A stretch of DNA of 64,000 bases from an uncultured Spirochaetales bacterium (GTDB lineage: Bacteria > UBP6 > UBA1177), in assembly GCA_902774115.1 (NCBI GenBank), contig CACYHH010000002.1, positions 248,001 to 312,000 of the forward strand, written 5' to 3'. Below, piece after piece: positions 7,356-16,514 of the stretch. A model generated the notes under the pieces. That model did no database searches and had not been told where the DNA came from. It was given only the letters and a program-made list of their open reading frames with translations. A program made the position numbers and the translations under genes. The number at the start of each line of letters is the position of its first letter. Position 1 is the first letter of the stretch.

Positions 7356-8303
7356 CTATTTTTCTTCTGAAAGCGGCAGGAATCCGCGTCCGTATATCTG
7401 GTTCGTGTCGAAAACGGAAAGGAATGCGTCCTTGTCTGTGTCTCTGACAAAATCCTGCAACGCCGAGAGTTCGCGTCTGCTGAGTGCCGTGTAGATGACT
7501 TTCTTGTCGTCGTGGCCGTACATTCCCTGAGCAAAGAAGAATGTTCCGCCCCTTCTCAGTTTGTGGAGAATGAAATCGCTGATTTCCTCGTGTTTCGAGG
7601 ATACTACGAAAACAGCCTTTCTGTTGCTGCCGCCGAGCATTACCGCGTCAAGAACCTTTCCTGTGAGATAAATCGTGATGATGGCGTAAAGGGCGAGCGA
7701 GAAGTCTTTAAACGCGATTACACCTACCGAAACGATTGCCGAATCGATGAAGATAAGAAGCTGACCGACCGAAATCTTGGTGTATTTGTTGATTATCTGC
7801 GCGATGATGTCACTGCCGCCGGTCGATGCTTTCGCCCTGAAAATAAGCGCAAGACCGACACCGATGAGAACGCCTGCAACCAGACTGGCAAGGAACGGAT
7901 CCTGAACCGGAGAGGCAATGAAATTCTCCCCTTCAGCGAGATCTTTCGGGCGGAACCATTTGAAATTTTCTATCATTTTTGACTGAAAATCGATGAAAAA
8001 AGAGGTCGCAATCGTGCCGACGAATGTTTTTACACCGAAACGCGGACCTAAAATGTAGATCCCGAGCGCGAAAAGCGGGATGTTGAATATGAGACCTACC
8101 GTTCCTGTAGGAAATCCGAAAACATGGTGGATGACGATTGCCGTGCCGTAGACTCCGCCGGGAACGATTTTGTGCGGGTCTGCGAAAAACGAGTATCCAG
8201 AAGCCATTATCATCGAACCTAAGATTATAAGAAAGTAGGATTTGAACCATCTTGCCGAATAAAGTTTATCGGTAAAGAAGCGTTCTTTTGACAAAAGAGA
8301 CAT
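7356..8303 (-). CDS. YitT family membrane protein (DUF161 plus DUF2179)
   Basis: The 315-residue inner-membrane protein has about five to six membrane segments in its first 215 residues (SYFLIILGSMIMASGYSFFA, VGLIFNIPLFALGIYIL, FLASLVAGVLIGVGLALIF and others). The family motif region ASTGGSDIIAQIINKYTKIS is present. A soluble C-terminal domain of DUF2179 type follows (about 235-310, RKAVFVVSSKHEEISDFIL onward). The family is probably a transporter, with unknown substrate. I chose the ATG at 8303, which has GGAG at a good distance; the longer frame to 8582 runs through the promoter and into the plsC gene and is not used. Confidence 0.9.
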   Translation of the reverse strand: MSLLSKERFFTDKLYSARWFKSYFLIILGSMIMASGYSFFADPHKIVPGGVYGTAIVIHHVFGFPTGTVGLIFNIPLFALGIYILGPRFGVKTFVGTIATSFFIDFQSKMIENFKWFRPKDLAEGENFIASPVQDPFLASLVAGVLIGVGLALIFRAKASTGGSDIIAQIINKYTKISVGQLLIFIDSAIVSVGVIAFKDFSLALYAIITIYLTGKVLDAVMLGGSNRKAVFVVSSKHEEISDFILHKLRRGGTFFFAQGMYGHDDKKVIYTALSRRELSALQDFVRDTDKDAFLSVFDTNQIYGRGFLPLSEEK

Positions 8304-8345
8304 TATTTTCTCCATAAAAAAACACCAAAAAAACAAAAGCGGCGC

Positions 8346-8373
8346 AATATACGGAAATTTTGGAAAAAAGCAA
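8346..8373 (-). promoter_or_regulatory. sigma-70-type promoter of the YitT-type gene
   Basis: On the minus strand TTGCTT (8373-8368), a 16-bp spacer and TATATT (8351-8346) lie about 40 nt before the start at 8303. The promoter sits in the short gap after plsC. Confidence 0.65.
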
Positions 8374-8389
8374 GATTTTTTTAATTTTT

Positions 8390-9082
8390 TCAGTGATTTT
8401 CCGATTCTACATAGCCGGAAATCAGGACGTTGAGCCTTTCGGCAAGTTCCTGTCTGGTTTCGTTTTCGCCGATCTGCGTAGGTGGAAAGATTTTGATTCT
8501 TACTTCGCCCGAATGGACGTCGATTTCTCCGGTTTTGAGTATTTTGTCGGCTCCGATCAGTGCAACAGGAAGGATTTTGCAACCTTTTTCGGTAAGAATC
8601 AGCGCTCCCGACTTGAATTTGCCGACGTGACCGTCACGGCTTCTCGTTCCTTCCGGAAAAACAAGATACGAGCAGTACTTCATCTTTTTTTCGGCGATTT
8701 CAAGGCTTTTTACCGCGCGCCGTCTGTTTTTGCGGTCGATCGCGATAAAATCGTAAAGCCACATTGCCTGACCTAAAAAGGGAAACATGAAAATCTCTTT
8801 TTTTGCAAGGACCCTTATGTTTATCGGAAGATTTGCTCCGATTATCGGTATGTCGGCGACACTCTGGTGGTTCGAGACAACCAGATAAGTTTCTTCCAGC
8901 GTAATGTTTTCAACTCCTTCGACGCGGCAGCGGACCCCGCATATTTTCAGCATGACGGAGGAACAGTTTCTGAAAACTATGCCGCCTAACTTTCTTCCTG
9001 TGAGTATGTGAATGGGGAAAAGTAGGAACGAAAGAAGGACGTAAAACGCCAAAACCGGAAGTGTGATAAAGAAACGGAACAT
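8390..9082 (-). CDS. plsC: 1-acyl-sn-glycerol-3-phosphate acyltransferase
   Basis: The enzyme adds the second acyl chain to lysophosphatidic acid in phospholipid synthesis at the inner membrane. The 230 residues match the family. An N-terminal hydrophobic anchor (about 4-25) is followed by the catalytic HX4D motif (NHQSVAD, His72 and Asp77) and the glycerol-phosphate-binding motif FPEGTRSRDG (142-151). It is upstream of the YitT-type gene on the same strand but separated from it by a promoter. Confidence 0.92.
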   Translation of the reverse strand: MFRFFITLPVLAFYVLLSFLLFPIHILTGRKLGGIVFRNCSSVMLKICGVRCRVEGVENITLEETYLVVSNHQSVADIPIIGANLPINIRVLAKKEIFMFPFLGQAMWLYDFIAIDRKNRRRAVKSLEIAEKKMKYCSYLVFPEGTRSRDGHVGKFKSGALILTEKGCKILPVALIGADKILKTGEIDVHSGEVRIKIFPPTQIGENETRQELAERLNVLISGYVESENH

Positions 9083-9259
9083 AGTGCCTCGCTCGCAAAA
9101 ACGGATTATTGTAACGAAATTTTTGAAATATGAAAGGGGAAAAAGGCAAAAAAATCCCTTTGTTTTGGCAAATAGCTCTGTTTTGACTTGATTTTTATTG
9201 AATAATGTTTAAGACTACTCAGATTTTTGTTTTTTTACTTTTGTCTTAAGGAGGTTTTG

Positions 9260-10996
9260 ATGCGTAAATTCTTTTTAGCGTTTGCGATTGTCGCGGCGTT
9301 TTTTGCGTTGTCGGCACAGGACAACACCAATGATTTGTACCAGCAGTATTTGAACCAGTATAACAACAACCAGCCTGCTCAGGCGGAACCGGCAAAACCG
9401 GCAGAACCGGCTCCGGCACCTGCTGCGGAACCTGCAAAACCGGCAGAAGCGGCTCCGGCACAGCCTGCAGAAGAAAAGAAGGAAGAAGCAGCTCCGGCGG
9501 AAGAAAAGAAGGAAGAAGCAGCTCCGGCGGAAGAAAAAAAGGAAGAAGCCGCACCGGCCGCTGAAGAAGCAGCTCCGGCAGCGGAAGGTGATGACAAAAT
9601 CGATTCTTTCGAGACGAAACCTTTCTTTTCGGCAGATGCTTTCATGGCTCTTTCGAACTCGATCTATACTTTCGGCGGAAATGTTATGCCGCACAGCAGC
9701 TACAGATTCAGCATTGACAACGCTGTTGTAGACCTCAAAGGCGGAAACCGCATGTTCAACGGCAGAATCCTTTTCGATCTGGCACAAGGTTTCACGACAT
9801 CGAAAGAAGTTGAATTCAATTATGACCACGACTCCGGTGTAAAAACCGACTATGCAAATCCGCTTGAATATGTTGAAACCAGCGATTCGCCGAACGCTCT
9901 TGACGTTTTGAAAGATGTTTCGTTCAGCATGGTCCATCCTTCATACAGAAACGCAGCCGGTACATTCGGTCTCAATGTCGAACTTCAGGCAGGTCTTTTC
10001 GGTATGCCTTTCGGAATCGAAAGCGGATACGACCACGAAATCACGTTTGCTAATTCGGCGATCAAAAGTGATTTCCTCGGCGGCGCATTCAGAGATGTCG
10101 GTGTTTCTCTCGGCCTGGATTTCCTGATCGGCAGCAAAATGAATCTCGACCTCACTCTTTTTGTTTTCAACGGCAAAAACGAAACTATGCTTGACGGCGA
10201 AGACAGATTCAAAGATCCTGCATTCGGTTTTGACATCAGGTACAAATACAACAGCAGATTCTATGCAACGGCTGCATTTTCACTTGTTGTCGGCAGCGCA
10301 TACATGGGTTATGACGAAGAGACCGAAGGCGGTATCTTCCAGACAACGAACGGGACCTATCTTGACGACAAAAATAAAATTGATGAAAACCTTGTTCTTA
10401 AAGACGATGATGCCGGCAGAAACGATTACGCTTCCAACAAAAAGAATGTTATTTTTACGATCGGCACAGACCTCGGTTATCAGATCAACGACGATGTAAC
10501 AGTCGGTTTCAAGGGTGAGTTCGCTTACTCGAGCAGATCGATTTTCAACCCGTATGCAAATATCTACATCGGCGCAGACTACTACGAAAACGCACGTTTC
10601 ATCCGTGACGGAAACGAAGGAATGATCTGGGGCAAGAGCACATACAATCCTTGGGGATTCTTTGCTATGCCTTACGCTCATGTCTACTGGTTCGACATTA
10701 TGGCGAGATTCTCATACTTCAAGCAGCCCTACCTCTACACCTTCATTCAGGATAGTGAAAATACGAATATGGGATTCGATTTCGCGTTCATCTACAATTT
10801 CTGCGATTATGCAGGCGTCGAGTTCGACTACAATTACATCAGAGAAACAAGACATCTGTATGACGAATCGTACAGCAAGACCGATTACTACACCAATACC
10901 TACAATACACACGTTTTCACCATCGCGCTTACCGGCTGGTTCGATTTCCTCTGGGAAGGAAAAGAAGAAGCTGAAGAAACAGCTGCAGCTGAATAA
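9260..10996 (+). CDS. outer-membrane beta-barrel (porin-like) with Ala/Pro/Glu-rich linker
   Basis: The protein is 578 residues from the ATG at 9260, which has a perfect AAGGAGG 5 nt upstream. A signal peptide (MRKFFLAFAIVAAFFALSAQ) is followed by an Asn/Gln-rich stretch. A long Ala-Pro-Glu-Lys segment (about 35-118) contains three EEKKEEAAPA repeats. A domain of about 450 residues with alternating aromatic and polar strands follows, ending in FTIALTGWFDFLWEG and a short acidic tail. This looks like a 14- to 18-strand barrel. The periplasmic linker could reach peptidoglycan or a partner. A similar A/P/E-rich stretch occurs in the protein at 24648. No substrate can be named. Confidence 0.8.
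   Translation: MRKFFLAFAIVAAFFALSAQDNTNDLYQQYLNQYNNNQPAQAEPAKPAEPAPAPAAEPAKPAEAAPAQPAEEKKEEAAPAEEKKEEAAPAEEKKEEAAPAAEEAAPAAEGDDKIDSFETKPFFSADAFMALSNSIYTFGGNVMPHSSYRFSIDNAVVDLKGGNRMFNGRILFDLAQGFTTSKEVEFNYDHDSGVKTDYANPLEYVETSDSPNALDVLKDVSFSMVHPSYRNAAGTFGLNVELQAGLFGMPFGIESGYDHEITFANSAIKSDFLGGAFRDVGVSLGLDFLIGSKMNLDLTLFVFNGKNETMLDGEDRFKDPAFGFDIRYKYNSRFYATAAFSLVVGSAYMGYDEETEGGIFQTTNGTYLDDKNKIDENLVLKDDDAGRNDYASNKKNVIFTIGTDLGYQINDDVTVGFKGEFAYSSRSIFNPYANIYIGADYYENARFIRDGNEGMIWGKSTYNPWGFFAMPYAHVYWFDIMARFSYFKQPYLYTFIQDSENTNMGFDFAFIYNFCDYAGVEFDYNYIRETRHLYDESYSKTDYYTNTYNTHVFTIALTGWFDFLWEGKEEAEETAAAE
9470..9559 (+). repeat. three tandem 30-bp repeats coding EEKKEEAAPA
   Basis: Three in-frame units of 30 bp start at 9470, 9500 and 9530. 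The first two are identical at the DNA level. The third differs in the Lys codons and the last Ala/Pro codons. The length of this linker is likely to vary between strains. Confidence 0.9.
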
Positions 10997-11063
10997 TTCC
11001 AAAATTTAAATCAAAAAAACTCTCTGAGTTCCGCAGTCTTAACTGACCGCTCGGCAGTCCGCA

Positions 11064-11091
11064 TGGATTTTTCCGGAAAACTGAATATAAT
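11064..11091 (+). promoter_or_regulatory. candidate promoter for the metallophosphoesterase gene
   Basis: A perfect TATAAT (11086-11091) lies 26 nt before the start at 11118. The best -35 is weak (TGGATT at 11064-11069, 16-bp spacer). Confidence 0.45.
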
Positions 11092-11117
11092 GCATCGTTT
11101 TGTGTATCGGAGGAACA

Positions 11118-12245
11118 ATGACTTTAGTCCGTATGCTCACTTTCGCGTCAATCGTGCTGATTGTCGCGGTTCTTATGACCAGGTATTTTCTTTTTTCGCT
11201 AATGGAAGCGTTTCCGAGGCTTAAAAAAATTAAGAAACTGCTGAATTTATTGTATATTTCTAATTTTGCAGGTTTCGCGCTGTTTATGGAAAGGACTTTT
11301 TTAAACACTAAGGCGGCTGAAATTTTCTCCCTTACACTCTATTTTTATTTCACTTTCATGTTCGTTTTCGTCGCTTACGGTATTTTTTTCGAGATTTTGA
11401 TTCTTGTCCGCCGTTTTTTTAAAGGAATTTATGAAAAAAAGCTCTCGTCAGGCAGAAGGAAGGTTGTTTTTGCCGCTCTTTTTTTTATTGCGTCCGAGAG
11501 TGTGGCTGCCGGTCATTTCATGGCGCAGAACATTGATGTTAAAAATATTGAAATTAAAAACCCGAAAATCACGGAATATACGCGCGTTGTCCAGATTTCG
11601 GACATCCATTTCAGCCGTGTCATCAACGAGCGTTTTGCCGAAAAAATAGTGCCGATGATAAACGGTTTGAAGCCGGATATGGTTCTTTTTACGGGCGACT
11701 ACATGGACAAAGGGATCGCAAATCCGCTGAAAATCGCGGAAATTATGAATAAAATCGAGGCTCCGATGGGAAAATACGCAATAAGCGGCAACCACGAGTT
11801 CATCACAGGATACTTCGACTGCATTGAATTTATCGAGAAAAACGGCTTCGAATTTATGGACGGAAGAGTCGTCAATGCCGGACGGAACATAGTTGTCGGC
11901 GGCGTCATGGACAGAAGCGCGGAACAGGCTGACGTTTTTTATCACGAGGACGAAAAGGTGCTCAGGCAGTTCAAAAGCGAAAATTTCAATATCTACCTTA
12001 AGCACAGGCCGGAACTTGCGGAAGGCGATGCGGCGCATTTTGACCTTATGCTGTCCGGGCATACGCACGGCGGACAGATTTTTCCGTTCGTGATTCTGGT
12101 GAAAATCGTCAACAGGTATCTGGCGGGAATGTACGAACTTGAAAACGGCGCAAAACTTTACGTCAGCCGCGGAACAGGATCGTGGGGGCCGCCCGTGAGA
12201 TTCGGCGCAACGCCTGAAATCACGCTGATAGAACTCAGACCGTGA
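11118..12245 (+). CDS. membrane-anchored metallophosphoesterase (YkuE/YaeI-like)
   Basis: The 375-residue protein has about four hydrophobic segments in its first 140 residues and then a calcineurin-like phosphoesterase domain. The metal-binding motifs are complete and in order: ISDIHF (about 160-165), TGDYMDKG (192-199), SGNHEF (223-228) and, near the C-terminus, SGHTHGGQ. The domain would face the cell surface side of the inner membrane. Relatives such as YaeI act on lipid-linked pyrophosphates or other phosphoesters, so the substrate is uncertain. The start is the ATG at 11118 with GGAGG 4 nt upstream. The acyl-CoA dehydrogenase gene follows after 7 nt, suggesting a shared transcript. Confidence 0.88.
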   Translation: MTLVRMLTFASIVLIVAVLMTRYFLFSLMEAFPRLKKIKKLLNLLYISNFAGFALFMERTFLNTKAAEIFSLTLYFYFTFMFVFVAYGIFFEILILVRRFFKGIYEKKLSSGRRKVVFAALFFIASESVAAGHFMAQNIDVKNIEIKNPKITEYTRVVQISDIHFSRVINERFAEKIVPMINGLKPDMVLFTGDYMDKGIANPLKIAEIMNKIEAPMGKYAISGNHEFITGYFDCIEFIEKNGFEFMDGRVVNAGRNIVVGGVMDRSAEQADVFYHEDEKVLRQFKSENFNIYLKHRPELAEGDAAHFDLMLSGHTHGGQIFPFVILVKIVNRYLAGMYELENGAKLYVSRGTGSWGPPVRFGATPEITLIELRP

Positions 12246-12252
12246 GGCGGAT

Positions 12253-13797
12253 ATGAATTTTTTCAGCGACAGAATCAAAGGTTCTCTTTCACTTTTTTCC
12301 TCGGATCCGGAAAAATATTCAGCTTTTCTTGATAAAATCGGAAAAGTCTGCGGCGAAAAAATTGCACCAAATGCGGCAAAAGTCGATAGAACGGGGGTGA
12401 AACTCGAAGGAAATTCGGTCGTTCTGCCGCAGGAAACGCTCGAAAACATCGAAAATCTCAAAAATGCAGGATACGTCGGAGCAGTTTTGCCCGAAATTTA
12501 CGGCGGGAAAGCACTTCCGAAACTTTTCGATATTGCGGCGATCGAGATGATTTCACGCGCCGATGCATCGCTTATGACTTTAGTTTCTCTGACTGAAATA
12601 GGGCAGATCATAAATTTGTACGGCACGGAAGAGCAGAAAAAACGCATTCTTCCGGGGATTGCAGGCGGAAAACTGAGCTGTGCGACGGCTCTTTCGGAAG
12701 CCGCAGCCGGAAGCGACCTTCAGGCTGTTTCCACGGTTGCGCGGGAAGAAAACGGCGTGTGGTATCTCACCGGAACGAAACATTTCGTGACGAACGGCGG
12801 TGCTGATATCATGCTTGTTCTTGCCGGAAGCGAAGAAGGAATCTCTGGAGGGCGCGGACTTTCGCTTTTCATCCGCGAAAAAGGAGCCGACGATAACTGT
12901 AAGATCCTGAATGCGGCGGAAAAACACGGGATCTGCGGTTCTCCGACATGCGATATCCGCTTTGAAAAGGCAAAGTGCGAACTTTTGGGAAGAAGAAGGT
13001 TCGGGCTCGTGAAATATACGCTTGAACTTCTGCTCTCTGCAAGAATTTCCGTTGCGGCACAGGCTCTTGGAATTGCCGAAGCCGCTTTGCGCGAGGCTGA
13101 AAAATATGCCGGAAACAGAGTACAGTTCGGAAAAAAGATTTCTGAACTGCCGCAAGTCGCTCGGATGCTTGAAGAGATGAATGAACGTGTCGGTTCTGCG
13201 CGTCTGCTGCTTTACTTCACAGCGGCAAAATATGATGAGATGCAGGAAATACTTGCTTTGCCGCAAACTCCGGAAACAGCCGGAAAAGCCCGCGAAATCC
13301 GCACGGTTGTCGAATTTTTAGTTCCGCTCGTAAAATTTTTTGCGGCTGTTACTGCCGAAAAAGTTACCCGCGATGCTCTCCAGATTCACGGCGGAACCGG
13401 CTATATCCGCGGAGTTGCAGTCGAAAGACTCGTCAGGGATGCGCGCGTAACCTCTATTTATGAAGGAACTGCTCAGATCCAGATTTCAGCAGTTGTCCGG
13501 AAAACTGCTGACGGCGCGCTTGAAAAATTTGCTGAACTGGCGGCATCCGGCAGAGAAAAATCTGAAAATGCCGAAAAAATCATGCGGCGCGTAAAACGGC
13601 TGACTTCGCTTGCCGCTTCTTTCACTGAAAACGGAAAAATTGAATTTTGTGAAAAAGAACTTGCTTTTTCGTCAGTTTTTCTTTCAGTCGCCGCGATTGC
13701 CGAAGCATACAAATCTGAAAATTTTTCCCGGGAAAATTTTTTGCCGCGTCTGCTGGCGGGAGCCGATTTTTTTATCTCCGTCATCGAAGCTGTATAG
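12253..13797 (+). CDS. acyl-CoA dehydrogenase with C-terminal extension
   Basis: This FAD enzyme oxidises an acyl-CoA to the 2-enoyl-CoA. Its 514 residues exceed the 380-residue core. Visible motifs are the FAD/substrate signature LSEAAAGSDLQAV (about 142-154), GTKHFVTNGG, the second signature region GYIRGVAVERLVRDARV and YEGTAQIQ, whose Glu sits where the usual catalytic base lies. The last 100 residues form a helical extension as in the longer family members. The start at 12253 follows the phosphoesterase stop by 7 nt. The chain-length preference cannot be read. No electron-transfer flavoprotein gene is near. Confidence 0.9.
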   Translation: MNFFSDRIKGSLSLFSSDPEKYSAFLDKIGKVCGEKIAPNAAKVDRTGVKLEGNSVVLPQETLENIENLKNAGYVGAVLPEIYGGKALPKLFDIAAIEMISRADASLMTLVSLTEIGQIINLYGTEEQKKRILPGIAGGKLSCATALSEAAAGSDLQAVSTVAREENGVWYLTGTKHFVTNGGADIMLVLAGSEEGISGGRGLSLFIREKGADDNCKILNAAEKHGICGSPTCDIRFEKAKCELLGRRRFGLVKYTLELLLSARISVAAQALGIAEAALREAEKYAGNRVQFGKKISELPQVARMLEEMNERVGSARLLLYFTAAKYDEMQEILALPQTPETAGKAREIRTVVEFLVPLVKFFAAVTAEKVTRDALQIHGGTGYIRGVAVERLVRDARVTSIYEGTAQIQISAVVRKTADGALEKFAELAASGREKSENAEKIMRRVKRLTSLAASFTENGKIEFCEKELAFSSVFLSVAAIAEAYKSENFSRENFLPRLLAGADFFISVIEAV

Positions 13798-13907
13798 CGT
13801 TCTTTGAATCAAAAAAGCTGTATAAAAATTCACCCCAAGAATAAAACGATGAAAAAAGTTCAATGTTATCAATAAGATAATAAAGTTGTTGGAGGGGCTA
13901 AAAATTC

Positions 13908-13935
13908 TTGACATTATTTTCAAATCCGCTAAGTT
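13908..13935 (+). promoter_or_regulatory. candidate promoter of the first TPR/TonB-like module
   Basis: A consensus -35 TTGACA (13908-13913) is followed at 16 bp by TAAGTT (13930-13935), a weak -10. It lies about 50 nt before the start at 13984 in the gap before a long same-strand gene series. Confidence 0.5.
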
Positions 13936-13983
13936 GCTTTCCGACTTTTTGGTGGTTTAACAATTCTATTTAGGTAAGGAGTC

Positions 13984-14844
13984 ATGAAACACAGTAAATT
14001 AGTCGCTTTAACACTTGCTTTTTTCGCATTTGTTTCTTTCCAGGTTTTTGCAGATGATCTTTTCGATTTGGACGGCGGAGCTTCCGGTCCTGAAGATCCT
14101 GCTGCTGCAGAAGCACCGGCTGAAGAAGGAGAGGCAGCTGCCGAAGCTCCTCAGAACGCTGATGCTCCGAAGACCGCACAGCTTGATGTAAACGCATCGG
14201 CTGCCGATTCTGAGTCGGAAAAGGAACTCAGAGACCTTAATGTCGAGAAGAAAAAACAGATTAAGGTCGTTCAGAAGAAAGAATTTACGAAGGACAAACG
14301 CTTCGAGCTCGGAATCGACATCGGTTTTGCATGCGGCGACTGGGAAGATCTTCTTGCAGTCGGCATCAGAGCGGCTTATCACTTCAACGAATACATCGCT
14401 TTGCAGGCTCGTTTCCTCTATGGCGCAGTTTCATGGGAAAACGAAACCCTCAAACAGGCGAAAGAAGCTGATGCTTATGTTGCGAAGAGCAACCTCATGC
14501 TCACAGCCGGTGCAAGTGCCGTTTTCACTCCTTTCTACGGCAAACTCAGCGTTTTCGGCGACATAATCCCCAAGTATGACCTCAACGCTTCTGTCGGTGT
14601 TTACTACTACAGAACAGTTGCTGAAGGCGAAGGTGTAAAGAAAATGAACAACAACAACGTAGCGTTCCAGGTCGGTTTCGCTCCGAGAATTTTCTTGGGT
14701 AAAAATGCAAGTCTCAGCTTGAATTTCGACTGGTTCATCATGAAGGATAAACGCCCGAAACAGGAAGGCGGAAGCTCGGCTTATCTCAAGTCAGACTTTT
14801 TGTTCACGATCAATGCAAGCATGTTCCTTCCCTTTGCTAAGTAG
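13984..14844 (+). CDS. small outer-membrane beta-barrel with acidic linker
   Basis: The 286-residue protein begins with a clear signal peptide (to about residue 24, FVSFQVFAD). An Ala/Glu/Pro-rich acidic linker follows (about 25-85), then a basic stretch (VEKKKQIKVVQKKEFTK). The remaining 185 or so residues form alternating beta strands (FELGIDIGFACGDWEDLL through LFTINASMFLPFAK) typical of an 8- to 10-strand OmpA/OmpW-like barrel with a terminal aromatic strand. It is the first gene of the module, with a good AAGGAG site. In myxobacterial Glt/Nfs clusters small barrels are encoded beside the TPR proteins, so it may be the module's outer-membrane part. That role is inference. Confidence 0.78.
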   Translation: MKHSKLVALTLAFFAFVSFQVFADDLFDLDGGASGPEDPAAAEAPAEEGEAAAEAPQNADAPKTAQLDVNASAADSESEKELRDLNVEKKKQIKVVQKKEFTKDKRFELGIDIGFACGDWEDLLAVGIRAAYHFNEYIALQARFLYGAVSWENETLKQAKEADAYVAKSNLMLTAGASAVFTPFYGKLSVFGDIIPKYDLNASVGVYYYRTVAEGEGVKKMNNNNVAFQVGFAPRIFLGKNASLSLNFDWFIMKDKRPKQEGGSSAYLKSDFLFTINASMFLPFAK

Positions 14845-14856
14845 TGGGGTGGCACT

Positions 14857-16482
14857 ATGAAAAAAATACTGACTCTTGTTCTTATCTCCTTCGCGGTGAT
14901 GCTGGTTACGTCCTGCGCGACGCAGCTTACCGTCCGCGAAAAGGAAATGAAAAAATACGAGAAGATCGATGCATCTCTCGTTGAAGGTATGCCTGAAGCA
15001 ATCACGAAAGTCGTAAAAGCATACAACAGCGAAGATTACTTCACCTCCGCTGTCGGTTTCTATGCGATTATGAAAAACCAGGAATGGGACAGACTGCATG
15101 ATACCGCAAGATACTACTATGCAGAGTCTCTTTTCAGAATGGGACTTTATCAGGCTTCCGAATACCAGCTCGCAGAAATCCTTTTCGAAGGTTCCGAATC
15201 ACACTACTTTGTATCGAGCCTTCTTAAACTTCTTGCCGTTACCTACAAAACGGAAGATGAAAAGGTTCTTTTCGCAGTTCTTTCGAACGTTGACTACGAA
15301 GCTCTCCCGAAGAAGTTCGCCAACGAGTTGACATACTACCTTGGCAAAATCAACTTCTACAACGGTCAGGACGAGCAGGCTCTTAAGATGTTTTCTCAGG
15401 TAAAGGACTACAGCTCCTTCTATCCGAAAGCAAAATACTTCCTCGGTGTCATTCAGGTCCGTCAGCAGATGTTTGCGGACGCAATGAAGAGCTTCACCGA
15501 GATCAAAGAGATGCCGGACGACAAATACATCGGCACCGACATCAAAAAGCTGAAAGGTATGGCTGAACTTGCACTCGGCGAACTTTACTACGCTGCAGCT
15601 TGGCAGTCACAGAACAAGCTCGCAATGTTCAACGTTGCGCTTAACTACTTCTCGAATGTCGGAAGAGACAACGCTCAGTGGTTTGAATCACTTTTCGCAA
15701 GAACATGGGCTTCACTCATGATCGGAAGATTCGATTCGACACTCGGTACGGTTGTAACGCTCAGGTCTCCGTTCTTCACCGATATTTATTTCCCGGAAGT
15801 AAACATTGTTGAGGCGGTTACTTACTACAACCTCTGCCAGTATGACGAAGTAAACAACGTAATTGACTACTTCTTCGGTGTTTACCCTGATTATCAGAAG
15901 AAAATGGCGTCATGGCTTGAAAATGTTTCCACGAAGACTGGTCTCGATATTTATAAGGAACTCCTTGTAATGTACAAAAAGGCTCAGGCAGGCGAGAATA
16001 CTGAACTTCCTGAAGCTGTTTTGAAAACTATTCTTACCGAATCTCTGTTCGTAAGAAAATACAACCATATCAAGGAGATTGAAAGAGAACTTGAGATCAT
16101 TGAGCAATCTCCTGAATCTTTCAAAAACAGCGTCATTGCTCAGGATGTCTCCAAGAAAATGATGTATCAGCTGACTACTCTTAGAAATGAAGCTGGTGTA
16201 TGGCTTGTTCAGAGAGTTCAGAATCTCAATAACGAACTCGGCCAGCTCATCGCAGATATGAGAGCAATACGATTCGAGATGACGGATAGTATGAAGTCCT
16301 CTCTCGAAAAAGAAGAACTTTACGGCAAAGAGGTAAAGGAAGAAGAGGAAACGGTTCAGAAGAAGACGGAAATGAATCCTTCGGTTCCGCAGAATTCCTA
16401 CTACTATCCGTTTGACGGCGAATATTGGGAAGACGAGCTCGGCTACTACTTCTTCAATGTCGACAATTTGTGCAAAGAGTAA
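14857..16482 (+). CDS. TPR lipoprotein, module A (paralogue of the protein at 25556)
   Basis: The 541-residue protein has a lipobox ending MLVTSC, so Cys20 would be acylated and the protein anchored in the outer (or inner) membrane, facing the periplasm. Repeated helix pairs of tetratricopeptide type fill about residues 55-360. A charged coiled-coil segment (about 395-490) and a short Tyr-rich acidic tail follow. The stretch YPKAKYFLGVIQVRQQMFADAM matches YPQARYFLGVMALRDKKLEDSR of the protein at 25556, so the two are paralogues. It resembles in design the TPR lipoprotein of Myxococcus Glt/Nfs systems (GltE/NfsE), but I cannot assign orthology. Confidence 0.8.
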   Translation: MKKILTLVLISFAVMLVTSCATQLTVREKEMKKYEKIDASLVEGMPEAITKVVKAYNSEDYFTSAVGFYAIMKNQEWDRLHDTARYYYAESLFRMGLYQASEYQLAEILFEGSESHYFVSSLLKLLAVTYKTEDEKVLFAVLSNVDYEALPKKFANELTYYLGKINFYNGQDEQALKMFSQVKDYSSFYPKAKYFLGVIQVRQQMFADAMKSFTEIKEMPDDKYIGTDIKKLKGMAELALGELYYAAAWQSQNKLAMFNVALNYFSNVGRDNAQWFESLFARTWASLMIGRFDSTLGTVVTLRSPFFTDIYFPEVNIVEAVTYYNLCQYDEVNNVIDYFFGVYPDYQKKMASWLENVSTKTGLDIYKELLVMYKKAQAGENTELPEAVLKTILTESLFVRKYNHIKEIERELEIIEQSPESFKNSVIAQDVSKKMMYQLTTLRNEAGVWLVQRVQNLNNELGQLIADMRAIRFEMTDSMKSSLEKEELYGKEVKEEEETVQKKTEMNPSVPQNSYYYPFDGEYWEDELGYYFFNVDNLCKE

Positions 16483-16514
16483 TTTGTTTGTCAATTAGTT
16501 AGAGGTTTCTGAAG

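Noticed and set aside
8304-8582. N-terminal extension of the YitT-type protein
   Set aside because: It would run through the promoter and into the plsC gene and gives Arg/Asn-rich sequence unlike a membrane protein; the ATG at 8303 has a good ribosome binding site.
11448-12461. Minus-strand frame of 337 codons over the phosphoesterase gene
   Set aside because: It overlaps two well-supported plus-strand genes with clear motifs and has no family features.
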